Below, piece after piece: positions 1-7,935 of a stretch of 43,490 bases of DNA. The notes below the pieces were generated by a model. That model had not been told where the DNA came from. It ran no database searches and was given only the letters and a program-made list of their open reading frames with translations. The position numbers and the translations under genes were made by a program. How positions within the stretch are numbered: the first letter of the stretch is position 1; each line of letters opens with the position of its first letter. Origin of the DNA: Planctomycetota bacterium (GTDB lineage: Bacteria > Planctomycetota > UBA1135 > GCA-002686595); the NCBI GenBank assembly GCA_029259655.1, contig JAJDET010000327.1, positions 1-43,490 of the forward strand, read 5' to 3'.

Positions 1-10
1 CGGGTTCGCG

Positions 11-159
11 GCCAGAACACCACGAACGGCCGGCTGCGCCGGCCTCTCGGCTCCTGCCGGCACTTTGCGCGCACCGGCGTCCTCGACGACCTGTTCAAGG
101 TCGACTGCGGGGCCGGCACGCGCAAAGCACCAGCAGGAACCCACTCGAGGCGTTCTGGC
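11..159 (-). ncRNA. Candidate structured RNA (three-way junction), minus strand
   Basis: Nested inverted repeats build one fold. The outer stem pairs 11-28 with 142-159 (14 Watson-Crick pairs, 3 wobble, one A-A mismatch). A short hairpin lies at 28-44 (GGCCGGC, loop TGC, GCCGGCC). A long stem pairs 49-78 with 112-141 (24 Watson-Crick pairs, 6 wobble, no mismatch) and is capped, after an 8x8 internal loop, by 87-91/99-103. All nine non-Watson-Crick pairs are C-A on the plus strand and therefore G-U only in minus-strand RNA, which gives the element a direction. It lies 3' of the small membrane protein gene and could be a trailer, a free small RNA or a leader for a gene beyond the left edge. No known RNA family was recognised. 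Confidence 0.5.
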
Positions 160-174
160 TCACGACCCCGTGAG
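159..174 (-). terminator. Small hairpin 3' of the membrane protein gene
   Basis: CTCACG and CGTGAG form a perfect 6-bp stem around a 4-base loop, 10 bases past the stop of the small membrane protein gene on the minus strand. There is no T-run, so an intrinsic terminator is only a possibility. The stem shares one base with the outer stem of the neighbouring structured element and may compete with it. Confidence 0.3.
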
Positions 175-183
175 GGATGCGGG

Positions 184-591
184 CTAGCCCCGAACCCGGG
201 CTGCTGCCGCCGCGGCCGCTCCGATTCCGATCGCGACGACCAGCGTCACCATGATCCAGGGCGGGCCGTCCGTGAAGATCGGTGTGCCGTCACCGGACTC
301 GTGGTACAGGAAGACGCCCACGCCGGCGAGGAGCGCGAGGACTCCGATCGCGACCGCGAGGAGTCGGGCGCGCTCGGGCTGCGCGCCCTTGCTCCGCTCG
401 GAGAGGACGTCATTCTCCGCCGCCCGGAACGCGCGCCGCACGTCGCTGGCGGACACTCCGGGGTGCTCGGAGCGGTAGGCGCGAATCGCGTTCGAGATCA
501 TCTGGGCCAGGCCGCCGTGATCCGGGGTCTTGCGCGAGGGTGTGATGATGGGGACGAACATGCCCCGACTACTCGAAGCGTCCGTCGGCAT
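184..591 (-). CDS. Small two-TM hypothetical membrane protein
   Basis: This is a 135-residue protein when started at the ATG at 591. An in-frame GTG at 603 abuts a hairpin, and a further ATG lies at 561. The N-terminal half is soluble and helical, with an ISNAIRAYRSEHPGVSASDVRRAFRAAENDV segment reminiscent of a short DNA- or protein-binding helical domain. It is followed by two hydrophobic segments (LLAVAIGVLALLAGVGVFLY and the Ala-rich C-terminus) separated by a short loop. No family is recognised. It is the last gene of the minus-strand run and is separated from the alpha-toroid gene by a hairpin, so it may be transcribed independently. The coding call rests on reading-frame length, composition and a sensible membrane topology. 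Confidence 0.6.
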   Translation of the reverse strand: MPTDASSSRGMFVPIITPSRKTPDHGGLAQMISNAIRAYRSEHPGVSASDVRRAFRAAENDVLSERSKGAQPERARLLAVAIGVLALLAGVGVFLYHESGDGTPIFTDGPPWIMVTLVVAIGIGAAAAAAARVRG

Positions 592-603
592 TCCCGGGAA
601 CAC

Positions 604-630
604 GAGGCGTGCGAACCATTCACACGCCTC
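604..630 (-). terminator. Hairpin between the operon end and the small membrane gene
   Basis: GAGGCGTG at 604-611 and CACGCCTC at 623-630 are perfect inverted repeats with an 11-base loop, located 25 bases after the stop of the alpha-toroid gene. No T-tract follows. It probably marks the 3' end of the polysaccharide operon or stabilises its transcript. Confidence 0.35.
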
Positions 631-654
631 CCCGGGGAGAAGGGCGTAAGCGGC

Positions 655-2394
655 TCAGGGAAGACGGTAGGCGAGCTCGAGGCGCCGGACGCCGTTCCGC
701 TCGACGAGCAGGACGGTCTCGTCGCACTCGTCGATGCGCAGGTCGACGGCACCAGGGGGGACGACGTAGCGGACCTGCGCGAGGGCCTGCTCGCTCTCCA
801 GGAGCTCGTGGACGTGCAGGCCCTCGGCATCGAGTCGGTACCGACGTGTCGTGCGCGTTCCGGGGAGCGCGTTTCCGTCGATCGACGCCAGAGAGCCCCT
901 GCAGAGCAGCTCTCCGTTCTCGAGCTCGAGCTCGACGTCACTCGCGAAGTGGCTGGCTGCCGCGGGTGTCCACCAGCACAGGACCTGGCCCAGCGTGGCG
1001 CGCGCGAGTGCCAGCGCGGCGCCCAGGCCCTCCGCGCGCAGCGCGCAGCGAAGCCGCCAGCGTGAGAAGCGCAGCCAGGCGAGGCCTCCGGGGCGCAGCG
1101 GCAGGAGACCGAAGACGGCCGGTGCGACGTGCTCGCCCACGGAGTGGACGGTCGGTGCCGTGGGGAGCTCACTCTCGCCCTCCGCGCTCCCGTCTGCGAC
1201 GCGTGCACCGCCGCCGGCGACGCCGCCGAAGCCGGGGCTCGGGCGCGGTCGGCCGCCGCGTACCAGGACCACGCGGTCCCCATGCGTGAGCCTTCCGAGG
1301 CCTGCGTCGGGGAACAGGGCGCGTGTGGGCTCGCATTCTCCGAGTGGCGCATCCTCCTGCCCGAGATCGTCGACCACCGAGGCGAGGAGACCGACGTGCG
1401 ACGTCCAGAAGGTCGGGCACTGGAAGGCGCGCTCGGCACCCCCGTCGATGGCTCCGTCCTCGCCCTGGGCCGCGGTCAGGAGCGCCAGGCTGCGCGCCGC
1501 CCGGGCCGCGTAGCGACCGCCTCCGAAGGCGCGCTCGCCGAGCAAGAGGGCGTGGACGTCGAACGCGAGCGACGCGGTCTCCGCATCGCCGTCGAAGTAC
1601 CAGAGCTTGGCCTCCCAGGCTCGACACTTCGTGTCATCGGCGCGGTGGAGCGCGAGCAGGAACTCCAGCGCCGCCTCGAGCTTTCCGCGGTGCGGCTCCA
1701 GCGTCGCGTCGTCACCGATGAGCGCGAGCGTCTCGAGCGCGAAGCCGATGCAGCGCGAGTGGTAGAACGCGCTCGCGTCCTCCGAACCCGGTTCAGCGCC
1801 CGCGGTGTAGTAGCTCCACGAGCCGTCCGGTGCCAGGCTCTCGTAGCTGCGCAGGACCGCCTCGCGGGCCCGGTCGGCGAGCTCGCGCTTCTCCAGCGCG
1901 ACCGACGCCCGCGCCATTCCGAGCGCACCCCAGAGGCACTGTGCAGGCACTGGCTTGTCGAGCGACGCCGCCCAGAGATAGGTGCTCGCGCTCTTCTCGA
2001 GCGCGTCTCGCACGCGCGCGAGCTCCTCGTCCGACAAGAGCTCCGGCGCCTCGACGAGGAGCTTGCCCAGCGCGTCGCAGACGGCGCCGGAGTCGATCAG
2101 GTGGTTAGAGCAGTTGAAGGGGTCGGGCCAGCGCTCGAAGAAGAGGTACGCGCGCGCCTCGGGGTGGGGGTACTTGTGGCAGGTCTCCGCCAGGCGCAGC
2201 GCCGTGCGCTTCACCTCGTCGAGCGGCGCGCCGCGGTGCGCGTGGAGCGCGAGCCCCATGTGGATGCGGTAGGCGGTCTTCCCCAGGTGCTCGACACGAT
2301 GGGCGGGACAGATCCGGTGGCCGTGCGCATCGGCGAGGGCGTCGAGGTGGCGCGCGGCGCCCTCGAGCAGGTTCAGGACGGCTTCTCGAGACAC
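655..2394 (-). CDS. Alpha-toroid-like protein, possibly polysaccharide-active
   Basis: The reading frame extends further 5', but the credible start is the GTG at 2394. It overlaps the 3' end of the nitroreductase-methyltransferase gene by 22 bases and gives 579 residues. The first ~370 residues are repeated amphipathic helices with conserved aromatic clusters (AYLFFERWPDPFNCSNHL, GSWSYYTAG, CPTFWTSHVGLL), which suggests an alpha/alpha toroid as in heparinase II/III-like or glucuronyl hydrolase-like proteins. The last ~200 residues look beta-rich, ending in short strands such as RRYRLDAEGLHVHELL, as in the C-terminal sandwich of such lyases. No signal peptide is visible, so it is probably cytoplasmic. 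Family assignment is inference from fold-like pattern only; the position at the end of a sugar operon supports a carbohydrate role. Confidence 0.6.
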   Translation of the reverse strand: MSREAVLNLLEGAARHLDALADAHGHRICPAHRVEHLGKTAYRIHMGLALHAHRGAPLDEVKRTALRLAETCHKYPHPEARAYLFFERWPDPFNCSNHLIDSGAVCDALGKLLVEAPELLSDEELARVRDALEKSASTYLWAASLDKPVPAQCLWGALGMARASVALEKRELADRAREAVLRSYESLAPDGSWSYYTAGAEPGSEDASAFYHSRCIGFALETLALIGDDATLEPHRGKLEAALEFLLALHRADDTKCRAWEAKLWYFDGDAETASLAFDVHALLLGERAFGGGRYAARAARSLALLTAAQGEDGAIDGGAERAFQCPTFWTSHVGLLASVVDDLGQEDAPLGECEPTRALFPDAGLGRLTHGDRVVLVRGGRPRPSPGFGGVAGGGARVADGSAEGESELPTAPTVHSVGEHVAPAVFGLLPLRPGGLAWLRFSRWRLRCALRAEGLGAALALARATLGQVLCWWTPAAASHFASDVELELENGELLCRGSLASIDGNALPGTRTTRRYRLDAEGLHVHELLESEQALAQVRYVVPPGAVDLRIDECDETVLLVERNGVRRLELAYRLP

Positions 2395-3779
2395 AGGAAT
2401 TGCAGGCGCCCGAGGAGGGCGGGCACACCGGGTAGGGAGTTCGCGACGCGTGAGAGGCCCGACGCGAGCTTCCCGGCGAGCGCGAGCGGGCCGTGCAGGT
2501 TCCGGGCGCGGAAGGCGGACTCGGTCGGGCCCGGGAGGGCGTGGACCGAGGAGCGACCGGAGATCCGGAAGCCCGCGTCGCGAACGAGCTCCTCGACGGC
2601 TCCCACCGTGAGGCTCTCGAACGGACCCAGGTGCGGTTCGGGCGCGAGCACGTACTCGACGCCGCCCAGCCGGCCGCGGCGCGCGCGCTCCATCAGCGTG
2701 TTGTACGAGCGCCGGTTGCAGAAGCCGAGCACGAGCTTCCCGCCGGGCGCGAGGGCACGCTGGAGGGCGGCGAGAGCGGGCGCCCGGTGCTCTCTCGGGA
2801 GGGCCTCGAGCCGGAAGAGGCAGGTCGCGGTGTCGAAGGCTCCCTCGGGGAGCTGGTCGCCCTCGCCGCGAGTCCCGTCGAGCTCCAGCTCGTCCGGCCA
2901 GAGGTAGAGGCCGCCCTCCTTGGAGGCGCGCTTCTTCGCGAAGCCGGCCGTGCCCTCCGTCAGATCGCAGACCGAGAGGACGGCACCTGTGAAGCGGGCG
3001 CGGATCGCCATCGTGAGCACACCGCTGAAGGGCATGAACTCGAGCCAGGCGCCGCTGCGCTCGGCGCCGAGCAGGGTCTCCAGGGCGTCGAGGACGGCTT
3101 CCTGCTCCCACGGCCGCGGTTTGTTGTAGCGGTTCCCGTTCAGGACCCGAGCCCGGTGGTAGATCGCCACGTCGGCGAGCGTCCAGTCGTCCGGTCGCGG
3201 GCTCGAGGGGATGTGGCGTCCCGCGTAGTGGTTCCAGTGGAACACGTGGTCCTTCGGGCGGCGAGTCGGCGCCTTCTTCGGGAGGACCTCGGGCCAGCCG
3301 ATGGCGAGCCCGGCGTACAGCTCGCGGTCGGGGGGCACGCCGAGCATCTCGCGCACGACCTCCCGGTCGCCGAGCTGTGTGATCCAGAACGTGCCGAGGC
3401 CGAGCGCGTGGGCTGCCAGGCTCATGTTCTGGATCGCCGCGCTCGCCGACTGGACGTTGGCGTAGGAGTCCTCGGAGAACTCACGTCCGTAGGAGACGAA
3501 GATGCAGACGGGCGCGGTGAGGACCTGGATCGAGAGCTTCCCGATCTCGACCAGGATCGCCTCGTCGTCGACGACCACGAAGTCCCACATCTGCAGGTTG
3601 CAGGAGGTCGGGGCGATTGCCGCCGCGTCGGTGACCTTCTCGAGCAACTCGCGCGGCACCGGGTCGCGCTTGAACTTCCGGACGGAGCGCCGCGTGTACA
3701 GGACGTCCCAGAAGTCCTGGCCGGGCAGGTCCTCCGCCCTCCGCACGCCACCGTACGCGGTCCCGCCGTCCGCCGTCAT
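2373..3779 (-). CDS. Nitroreductase-methyltransferase fusion protein
   Basis: This 468-residue protein has two domains. Residues ~20-195 are a nitroreductase-family FMN domain, with RRSVRKF at 30-36, APTSCNLQ at 56-63 and GLGTFWI at 127-133. Residues ~220-468 resemble a class I SAM methyltransferase (NRYNKPRPWEQ entry, ALAPGGKLVLGFCNRRS, EELVRDAGF), but motif I reads WLEFMPFSGVLT instead of a glycine-rich loop. Nitroreductase domains reduce or dehydrogenate small substrates with FMN; the substrate here is unknown. The gene lies 7 bases after the dehydratase-like SDR and overlaps the next gene by 22 bases, so it is translationally coupled within the CDP-sugar operon. An active oxidoreductase with a possibly non-catalytic methyltransferase-like module is one reading. 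Confidence 0.82.
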   Translation of the reverse strand: MTADGGTAYGGVRRAEDLPGQDFWDVLYTRRSVRKFKRDPVPRELLEKVTDAAAIAPTSCNLQMWDFVVVDDEAILVEIGKLSIQVLTAPVCIFVSYGREFSEDSYANVQSASAAIQNMSLAAHALGLGTFWITQLGDREVVREMLGVPPDRELYAGLAIGWPEVLPKKAPTRRPKDHVFHWNHYAGRHIPSSPRPDDWTLADVAIYHRARVLNGNRYNKPRPWEQEAVLDALETLLGAERSGAWLEFMPFSGVLTMAIRARFTGAVLSVCDLTEGTAGFAKKRASKEGGLYLWPDELELDGTRGEGDQLPEGAFDTATCLFRLEALPREHRAPALAALQRALAPGGKLVLGFCNRRSYNTLMERARRGRLGGVEYVLAPEPHLGPFESLTVGAVEELVRDAGFRISGRSSVHALPGPTESAFRARNLHGPLALAGKLASGLSRVANSLPGVPALLGRLQFLCLEKPS

Positions 3780-3786
3780 CGCGACC

Positions 3787-4761
3787 TCAGAGGCCGAGGT
3801 GGTCCCTGTACCACTGGACCGTCTCCACCAGCGCGTCGTCGACGCCGTAGCGCGGCGACCAGCCGAGGCGCTCTTTGGCCTTCGTGCAGTCGAGGTACTG
3901 GGCGCGGATCTCGTTCGTCGCCTCGTTCAGGATCCGCGGTTCGAGCGCTTGGGCGCCGCACGCGCGCAGGACGTGCTCGACCAGCTCGAGCACACTGAGC
4001 GGGATCTCGTTGCCGAAGTTCCAGGCCTGGCCGCAGAAGGCGTCGTCCGGGAGTTTCTCGGCGAGCCCGATGTACGCCGCGACGGCATCCTTCACGTAGA
4101 AGTACTCGCGCACGAACTTCCCGTCGCTGCGGATGATCGGGCGCTCACCCGCGAGGGCGGAGCGGATCGTTCCGGGCACGAGGCGGTTGAAGTTGAGGTC
4201 ACCGCCCCCGAACAGGTTGCCGCAGCGCGTGACCGCGACCGGGACACCGAAGCTCGACCAGTAGGAGAGGGAGATCAGGTCGGTGCAGGACTTGCTGACG
4301 TCGTAGGGGAAGCGACCCTGGAGAGGAGTCTCCTCGGTGTAGGGGAGCACCGCCTGGTCGCCGTAGGCCTTGTCGCTCGAGGCGACGATCACGCGCCGGA
4401 CGAGCTTCGAGTTCAGCCGGCAGGCTTCGAGCAGGTTCCACGTCCCGCGCACGTTGGACTCGAAGGTCGAGATGGGGGAGCGCGAGCTCGTCCCGACGAT
4501 CGTCTGGGCCCCCACGTGGAAGACGGTCTCGATCTCGTACTCGTTCAGCGCGCGCACGCAGAGCTCGAGGTCCGCGAGGTCGCCGCGCACTACGCTCACC
4601 TCCTCGAAGGTCCCGGAGCGAACGAGCTCGCTCTTCGGCACCCAGTCGCGCACGAGGCAGGTGACGTCCGCACCGGCCTCGACCAGCTCCCGGACGAGCC
4701 AGGAACCGAGCAGTCCCGTGGCGCCCGTCACGAACACGCGCTCGCCGCTCCAGGTGCTCAC
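3787..4761 (-). CDS. rfbG: CDP-glucose 4,6-dehydratase-like SDR
   Basis: This is a 324-residue extended SDR. Its Rossmann motif TGATGLLG lies at ~12-19, followed by SSDK at ~128-131 and the catalytic YxxxK (YDVSK) at ~153-157. GSWL after the Rossmann motif and SSDKAYG are characteristic of CDP-glucose 4,6-dehydratases, which make CDP-4-keto-6-deoxyglucose; the cytidylyltransferase gene directly upstream fits. The GTG at 4761 was chosen because it gives a GTGA overlap with that gene and has GGAAGG seven bases upstream; a GTG at 4767 is also in frame. The protein is somewhat shorter than typical RfbG (about 355 residues), so another nucleotide-sugar dehydratase or epimerase is possible. Confidence 0.8.
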   Translation of the reverse strand: MSTWSGERVFVTGATGLLGSWLVRELVEAGADVTCLVRDWVPKSELVRSGTFEEVSVVRGDLADLELCVRALNEYEIETVFHVGAQTIVGTSSRSPISTFESNVRGTWNLLEACRLNSKLVRRVIVASSDKAYGDQAVLPYTEETPLQGRFPYDVSKSCTDLISLSYWSSFGVPVAVTRCGNLFGGGDLNFNRLVPGTIRSALAGERPIIRSDGKFVREYFYVKDAVAAYIGLAEKLPDDAFCGQAWNFGNEIPLSVLELVEHVLRACGAQALEPRILNEATNEIRAQYLDCTKAKERLGWSPRYGVDDALVETVQWYRDHLGL

Positions 4762-5546
4762 TCCCACACCTTCCAGGGCGCCTCACCGCGCTCCCACAGG
4801 TCGTTCAAGGCGAGGGCCTCCTTGTAGGTGTCCATCGAGAACCAGAATCCCTCGTGGGAGTAGAGCGCGAGCTCGCGCTCGCCTGCGAGGCGCTCCAGGG
4901 GGCGCGTCTCCAGGATGCACTCGGGGTCGAGGTAGTCGAAGATCCGTTTCTCCATCACGAAGAAGCCGCCGCTCGTCATGTCGGTCATGAGCGGCTTCTC
5001 CTTCCAGTGGTACACGACGTCCTCGTCGTCGGAGCGCACGACGCCGTACCGCGAGCGAGGATGAAACCCCGTCAGCGTCGCGATCTTCCCCTTGTCCTTG
5101 TGGAACGCGACCAGCGAGTCGAGGTCGACGTCCGAGAGGCCGTCGCAGTAGTTGAAGAGAAACGTGTCGGCCTCGATGTAGTCCTTCGCCCGGAAGAGCC
5201 GCCCACCGGTCTGCGTCCTGGCGCCGGTCTCGGCGAAGACGATCTCCCAGTCCTCGACGTCGCCGGCGTCCGAGAGCGGCGTGCGCTCACCGCTCGCGAG
5301 GTCGATCTTGAAATCGCCGTCGCGCCAGCGGTAGTCGAGGAAGTAGTCCTTGATCATCTCGCCCTTGTAGCCGAGGCACAGCACGAATCGCCGGTAACCG
5401 TACCGGTAGTAGATCCGCATCAGGTGCCACAGGATCGGGCGGCCGCCGACCTCGACCAGGGCCTTCGGCTTGAACTCGGTCTCCTCGCGCAGGCGCGTTC
5501 CCTCGCCTCCGCACAGGATCACCACCTGCTCGTCCTTGAACTGCAT
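4758..5546 (-). CDS. rfbF: Glucose-1-phosphate cytidylyltransferase
   Basis: This 262-residue nucleotidyltransferase matches RfbF in length and sequence pattern. It has [14 protein letters not shown] at ~10-23, [18 protein letters not shown] at ~26-43, [21 protein letters not shown], the metal-site [11 protein letters not shown], and [14 protein letters not shown]. It transfers CMP from CTP to glucose-1-phosphate, giving CDP-glucose, the first step of CDP-deoxysugar synthesis in the cytoplasm. The ATG at 5546 lies 3 bases after the C-methyltransferase stop and the 3' end overlaps the dehydratase gene by 4 bases. The strong family signature and the paired dehydratase make this one of the most secure calls in the operon. 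Confidence 0.93.
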   Translation of the reverse strand: MQFKDEQVVILCGGEGTRLREETEFKPKALVEVGGRPILWHLMRIYYRYGYRRFVLCLGYKGEMIKDYFLDYRWRDGDFKIDLASGERTPLSDAGDVEDWEIVFAETGARTQTGGRLFRAKDYIEADTFLFNYCDGLSDVDLDSLVAFHKDKGKIATLTGFHPRSRYGVVRSDDEDVVYHWKEKPLMTDMTSGGFFVMEKRIFDYLDPECILETRPLERLAGERELALYSHEGFWFSMDTYKEALALNDLWERGEAPWKVWE

Positions 5547-5549
5547 GAG

Positions 5550-6782
5550 TCAGAGGATCCGGGGTTCCGGGAGAGGGACGAGGAAGCTCCCCCCGCCCTC
5601 CAGGTACTCGGCCTGCTGGCGCTGGATCTCCTCGGCGAAGTTCCAGGCCAGGATGAGCACGATGTCGGGGCGCCGCTCGACGAGCGTGGACACGGGGAGA
5701 ACGGGAAGGTGCATGCCCGGGGTGTAGCGTCCCACCTTGAGGGGGTTCTTGTCGACCGTGTACTCGACCAGCTCGGGCCCGATCCCGCAGTAGTTGAGGA
5801 GCGTGCTGCCCTTGGCCGGAGCGCCGTAGGCCGCCAGGCTCTTCCCGCGCGAGCGAAGGTCGGACAGGAGCGCGAGGAGCTCGCGCTTGTTCGCGCGTGC
5901 GTCGTCGGCGAACCGGCGGTAGCGCGCGGGTTCGGTGAGGCCCTGCTCTTCCTCGCTCCTCGCCAGTTCCAGGACCTCTTCGGCATGGTTCGCGAGCGCG
6001 GCGATGGGCCGCGCGTGGACGCGGATCGAGCCGCCGTGCACCGGGACGTGGTCGACTCGCGAGATCGAGAGTCCCGCGCCCTCGCAGAGCGAGAGCAGCG
6101 CGGCGACGGAGAAGTAGCAATGGTGCTCGTGGTAGATCGTGTCGTACTCGAGCCGCGCGACCATCTCCCGGACGTGGGGCACCTCGATCACGACCACGCC
6201 GTCGTCGCTCGCGAGCGCCGCCATGCCGGAGAGCAGGTCGCGGGGGTCGTCCACGTGCGCGAGGACGTTGTTGGCGACGACGCAGGCGGCCGCGCCGCGC
6301 TCCGAGCGCACCCGCTCGCCGACCTCTCGCCCGAAGAACTCGCACAGCGTCTCGACCCCGGCCTCGCGCGCCATCTCGGCGATGTTCTTCGCCGGCTCGA
6401 TGCCGAGCGTGCGGGCTCCCTCCGCCGCGAAGCGCCGGAGCAGGCTCCCGTCGTTGCTCGCGATTTCCACGACCAACCCGTCGATCTCGTAGTCGCGTAC
6501 GGTGTCGGCCGCGTAGGCGGCGTGGTGGGCGGCCATCGTGTCCGACGTTCCGCTGACGTAGAGGTAGTACTCGAAGAGGACGGCGGGATCGACGACGTCC
6601 GTGATCTGGACCAGGGCGCAGGTGCGGCAGATCGCGAGCTCGAGGGGGTAGGTCCGCTCGTCTGCGAACTCGTCGAGGCTGGCCGGCATGGAGTTGGCCA
6701 GCGGCTGATTGCCGAGGTCGAGCACGCGCTCGAGCTCGGCCTGACCGCAGGACCGACAGCGATCTCGTTTCCGGTGGCTCAT
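5550..6782 (-). CDS. Sugar C-methyltransferase (TylC3/NovU type)
   Basis: This 410-residue protein has the three-part layout of NDP-hexose C-methyltransferases. There is an N-terminal zinc-binding domain with C9, C12, C52 and C55. A SAM-binding domain follows, with VEIASNDGSLL at ~105-115, NNVLAHVDDP and YHEHHCYFS. The C-terminal Rossmann-like domain contains GAPAKGSTLLNYCGIG. Such enzymes methylate C3 of a 4-keto-6-deoxysugar nucleotide using S-adenosylmethionine. The ATG at 6782 overlaps the upstream epimerase gene by 4 bases (ATGA). With rfbF and the dehydratase downstream, the substrate is probably a CDP-4-keto-6-deoxyhexose, giving a branched sugar for a cell-surface glycan. Confidence 0.9.
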   Translation of the reverse strand: MSHRKRDRCRSCGQAELERVLDLGNQPLANSMPASLDEFADERTYPLELAICRTCALVQITDVVDPAVLFEYYLYVSGTSDTMAAHHAAYAADTVRDYEIDGLVVEIASNDGSLLRRFAAEGARTLGIEPAKNIAEMAREAGVETLCEFFGREVGERVRSERGAAACVVANNVLAHVDDPRDLLSGMAALASDDGVVVIEVPHVREMVARLEYDTIYHEHHCYFSVAALLSLCEGAGLSISRVDHVPVHGGSIRVHARPIAALANHAEEVLELARSEEEQGLTEPARYRRFADDARANKRELLALLSDLRSRGKSLAAYGAPAKGSTLLNYCGIGPELVEYTVDKNPLKVGRYTPGMHLPVLPVSTLVERRPDIVLILAWNFAEEIQRQQAEYLEGGGSFLVPLPEPRIL

Positions 6783-7759
6783 GAAGGAGCTCTCGACTCG
6801 GACAGGAAGGTCGTCGCCGCGCGGAGTCCGGACTCAGGGTCGTGCGCCGGGCGCCATCCCGTCCATTCCTCGAGCCGTTTCACCGACACTTCTGCGTGTT
6901 CCATCTCTTCTGCGCGCACCGCGACCTCGCCGAACCGCAGGCGTTCGTCGGGAATGCCGAGGACGCGGGCCGCGATCGTGGCGAACTCGCGGATAGAGGT
7001 GAGGCGCCCGGTCGCCAGGTTGCACACGTCCCCGGGCTCGCTCGTTCCGGCGGGCACGCACGCGAGCCGGACGAGGCCCTCCGCGACGTCCTCGACGTAG
7101 GTGAAATCCCGGCGCTGGAGCCCCTCGCTGAGCGGCACCTCTTCGCCGGAGCGGGCTCCGTCGAAGAGCGTCGGGAAGAGCCGGCCCGGGCGCTCGCCGG
7201 GGCCGTAGACCATGAAGAGCCGCGCCGTGAGGGCGGGCAGCGCGGTCTCGCGCGCGGCCTTCGCGAGGGCCTCGGTGCCCGCCAGCTTGGTCTTGCCGTA
7301 GAGCGTGGTCGGGTGGTGCAGGCCGTCTTCCGCGAGGTCACCGCCGACCGTGCCGTACTCGAGGGCCGATCCGACGTGAACGAACCGCGTTCCGCCCCAT
7401 CCGATCCCCGTCTGACGCGCGGTTGCCCGTGCGAGGGAGTCGACGAGCTCGACGTTCACGGCTCGCGCGCGTTCGGGGTCCCGTTCGTCTCGACCCACAC
7501 CGTATCCCGCGAGGTTGAACACCACCGACGGGCGCGTCTCCGCCAGGACCGACTCGGCCACCCCCGGCGCCACGAGATCGGCCTCGAGGACGTCGGCCTC
7601 GACCGACCAGCGCTCGAGCACGTCCGCCGCCGCGCGCGCATCGACCACACACGCCGTCACCCGCGCTCCCGCCCCGGAGAGAGCACGCGCGACCCAGCGC
7701 CCGATGAACCCGTCGGCTCCTGTCACCAGGACCGGGTGTGAGGTGAGCGACAACAACAC
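6779..7759 (-). CDS. NAD-dependent epimerase/dehydratase family SDR
   Basis: This is a 326-residue extended SDR with TGADGFIG at 13-20, the catalytic Ser in GSALEYG near 131 and YGKTK with Tyr154/Lys158. RDFTYVEDVAEGL and CNLATGRLTSIREFA are typical of nucleotide-sugar epimerases and 4-ketoreductases. It opens with a GTG at 7759. Placed before the C-methyltransferase, it may epimerise or reduce the 4-keto intermediate, but the exact step cannot be read from sequence. Its start codon lies 13 bases after a 163-bp inverted-repeat element, which could affect its translation. Confidence 0.85.
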   Translation of the reverse strand: MLLSLTSHPVLVTGADGFIGRWVARALSGAGARVTACVVDARAAADVLERWSVEADVLEADLVAPGVAESVLAETRPSVVFNLAGYGVGRDERDPERARAVNVELVDSLARATARQTGIGWGGTRFVHVGSALEYGTVGGDLAEDGLHHPTTLYGKTKLAGTEALAKAARETALPALTARLFMVYGPGERPGRLFPTLFDGARSGEEVPLSEGLQRRDFTYVEDVAEGLVRLACVPAGTSEPGDVCNLATGRLTSIREFATIAARVLGIPDERLRFGEVAVRAEEMEHAEVSVKRLEEWTGWRPAHDPESGLRAATTFLSESRAPS

Positions 7760-7772
7760 CCAGGGACCCTAC

Positions 7773-7935
7773 CGAACTGACTGGGTTGAGTGTGGACGAT
7801 CTCTCGCAAACCTAGCCTCAGTCAGGGTTTGCGAGCCGCTGGGGCGTCGCGGGGCCCGCGCGGGTCGAACGCGGCGTAAGCCGTTTCCAGAACGAGAGCT
7901 ACGGGCCGGGTTCCACACGGAACCCAGTCAGTTCG
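7773..7935. repeat. 163-bp element bounded by 24-bp inverted repeats
   Basis: Positions 7773-7796 and 7912-7935 are inverted repeats matching at 22 of 24 bases. Inside, 7803-7812 (CTCGCAAACC) and 7826-7835 (GGTTTGCGAG) form a perfect 10-bp stem with a 13-base loop. The right arm ends against the stop codon of the membrane glycosyltransferase and the left arm lies 13 bases before the epimerase start, so the element fills the gap within an otherwise tightly packed operon. The layout resembles a MITE-like insertion or a structured leader. No convincing target-site duplication was seen. Confidence 0.6.

Noticed and set aside
1..183. Integron attC site for the left-edge palindrome
   Set aside because: The size and imperfect palindrome would fit, but the ends read CCAGAAC/GTTCTGG rather than RYYYAAC/GTTRRRY, and no cassette array or integrase is visible.
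1129..2907. Long plus-strand open frame of 592 codons opposite the alpha-toroid gene
   Set aside because: Its translation is Arg/Val/Glu-rich low-information sequence typical of antisense frames in GC-rich genes; the minus-strand frame has protein-like composition and operon context.
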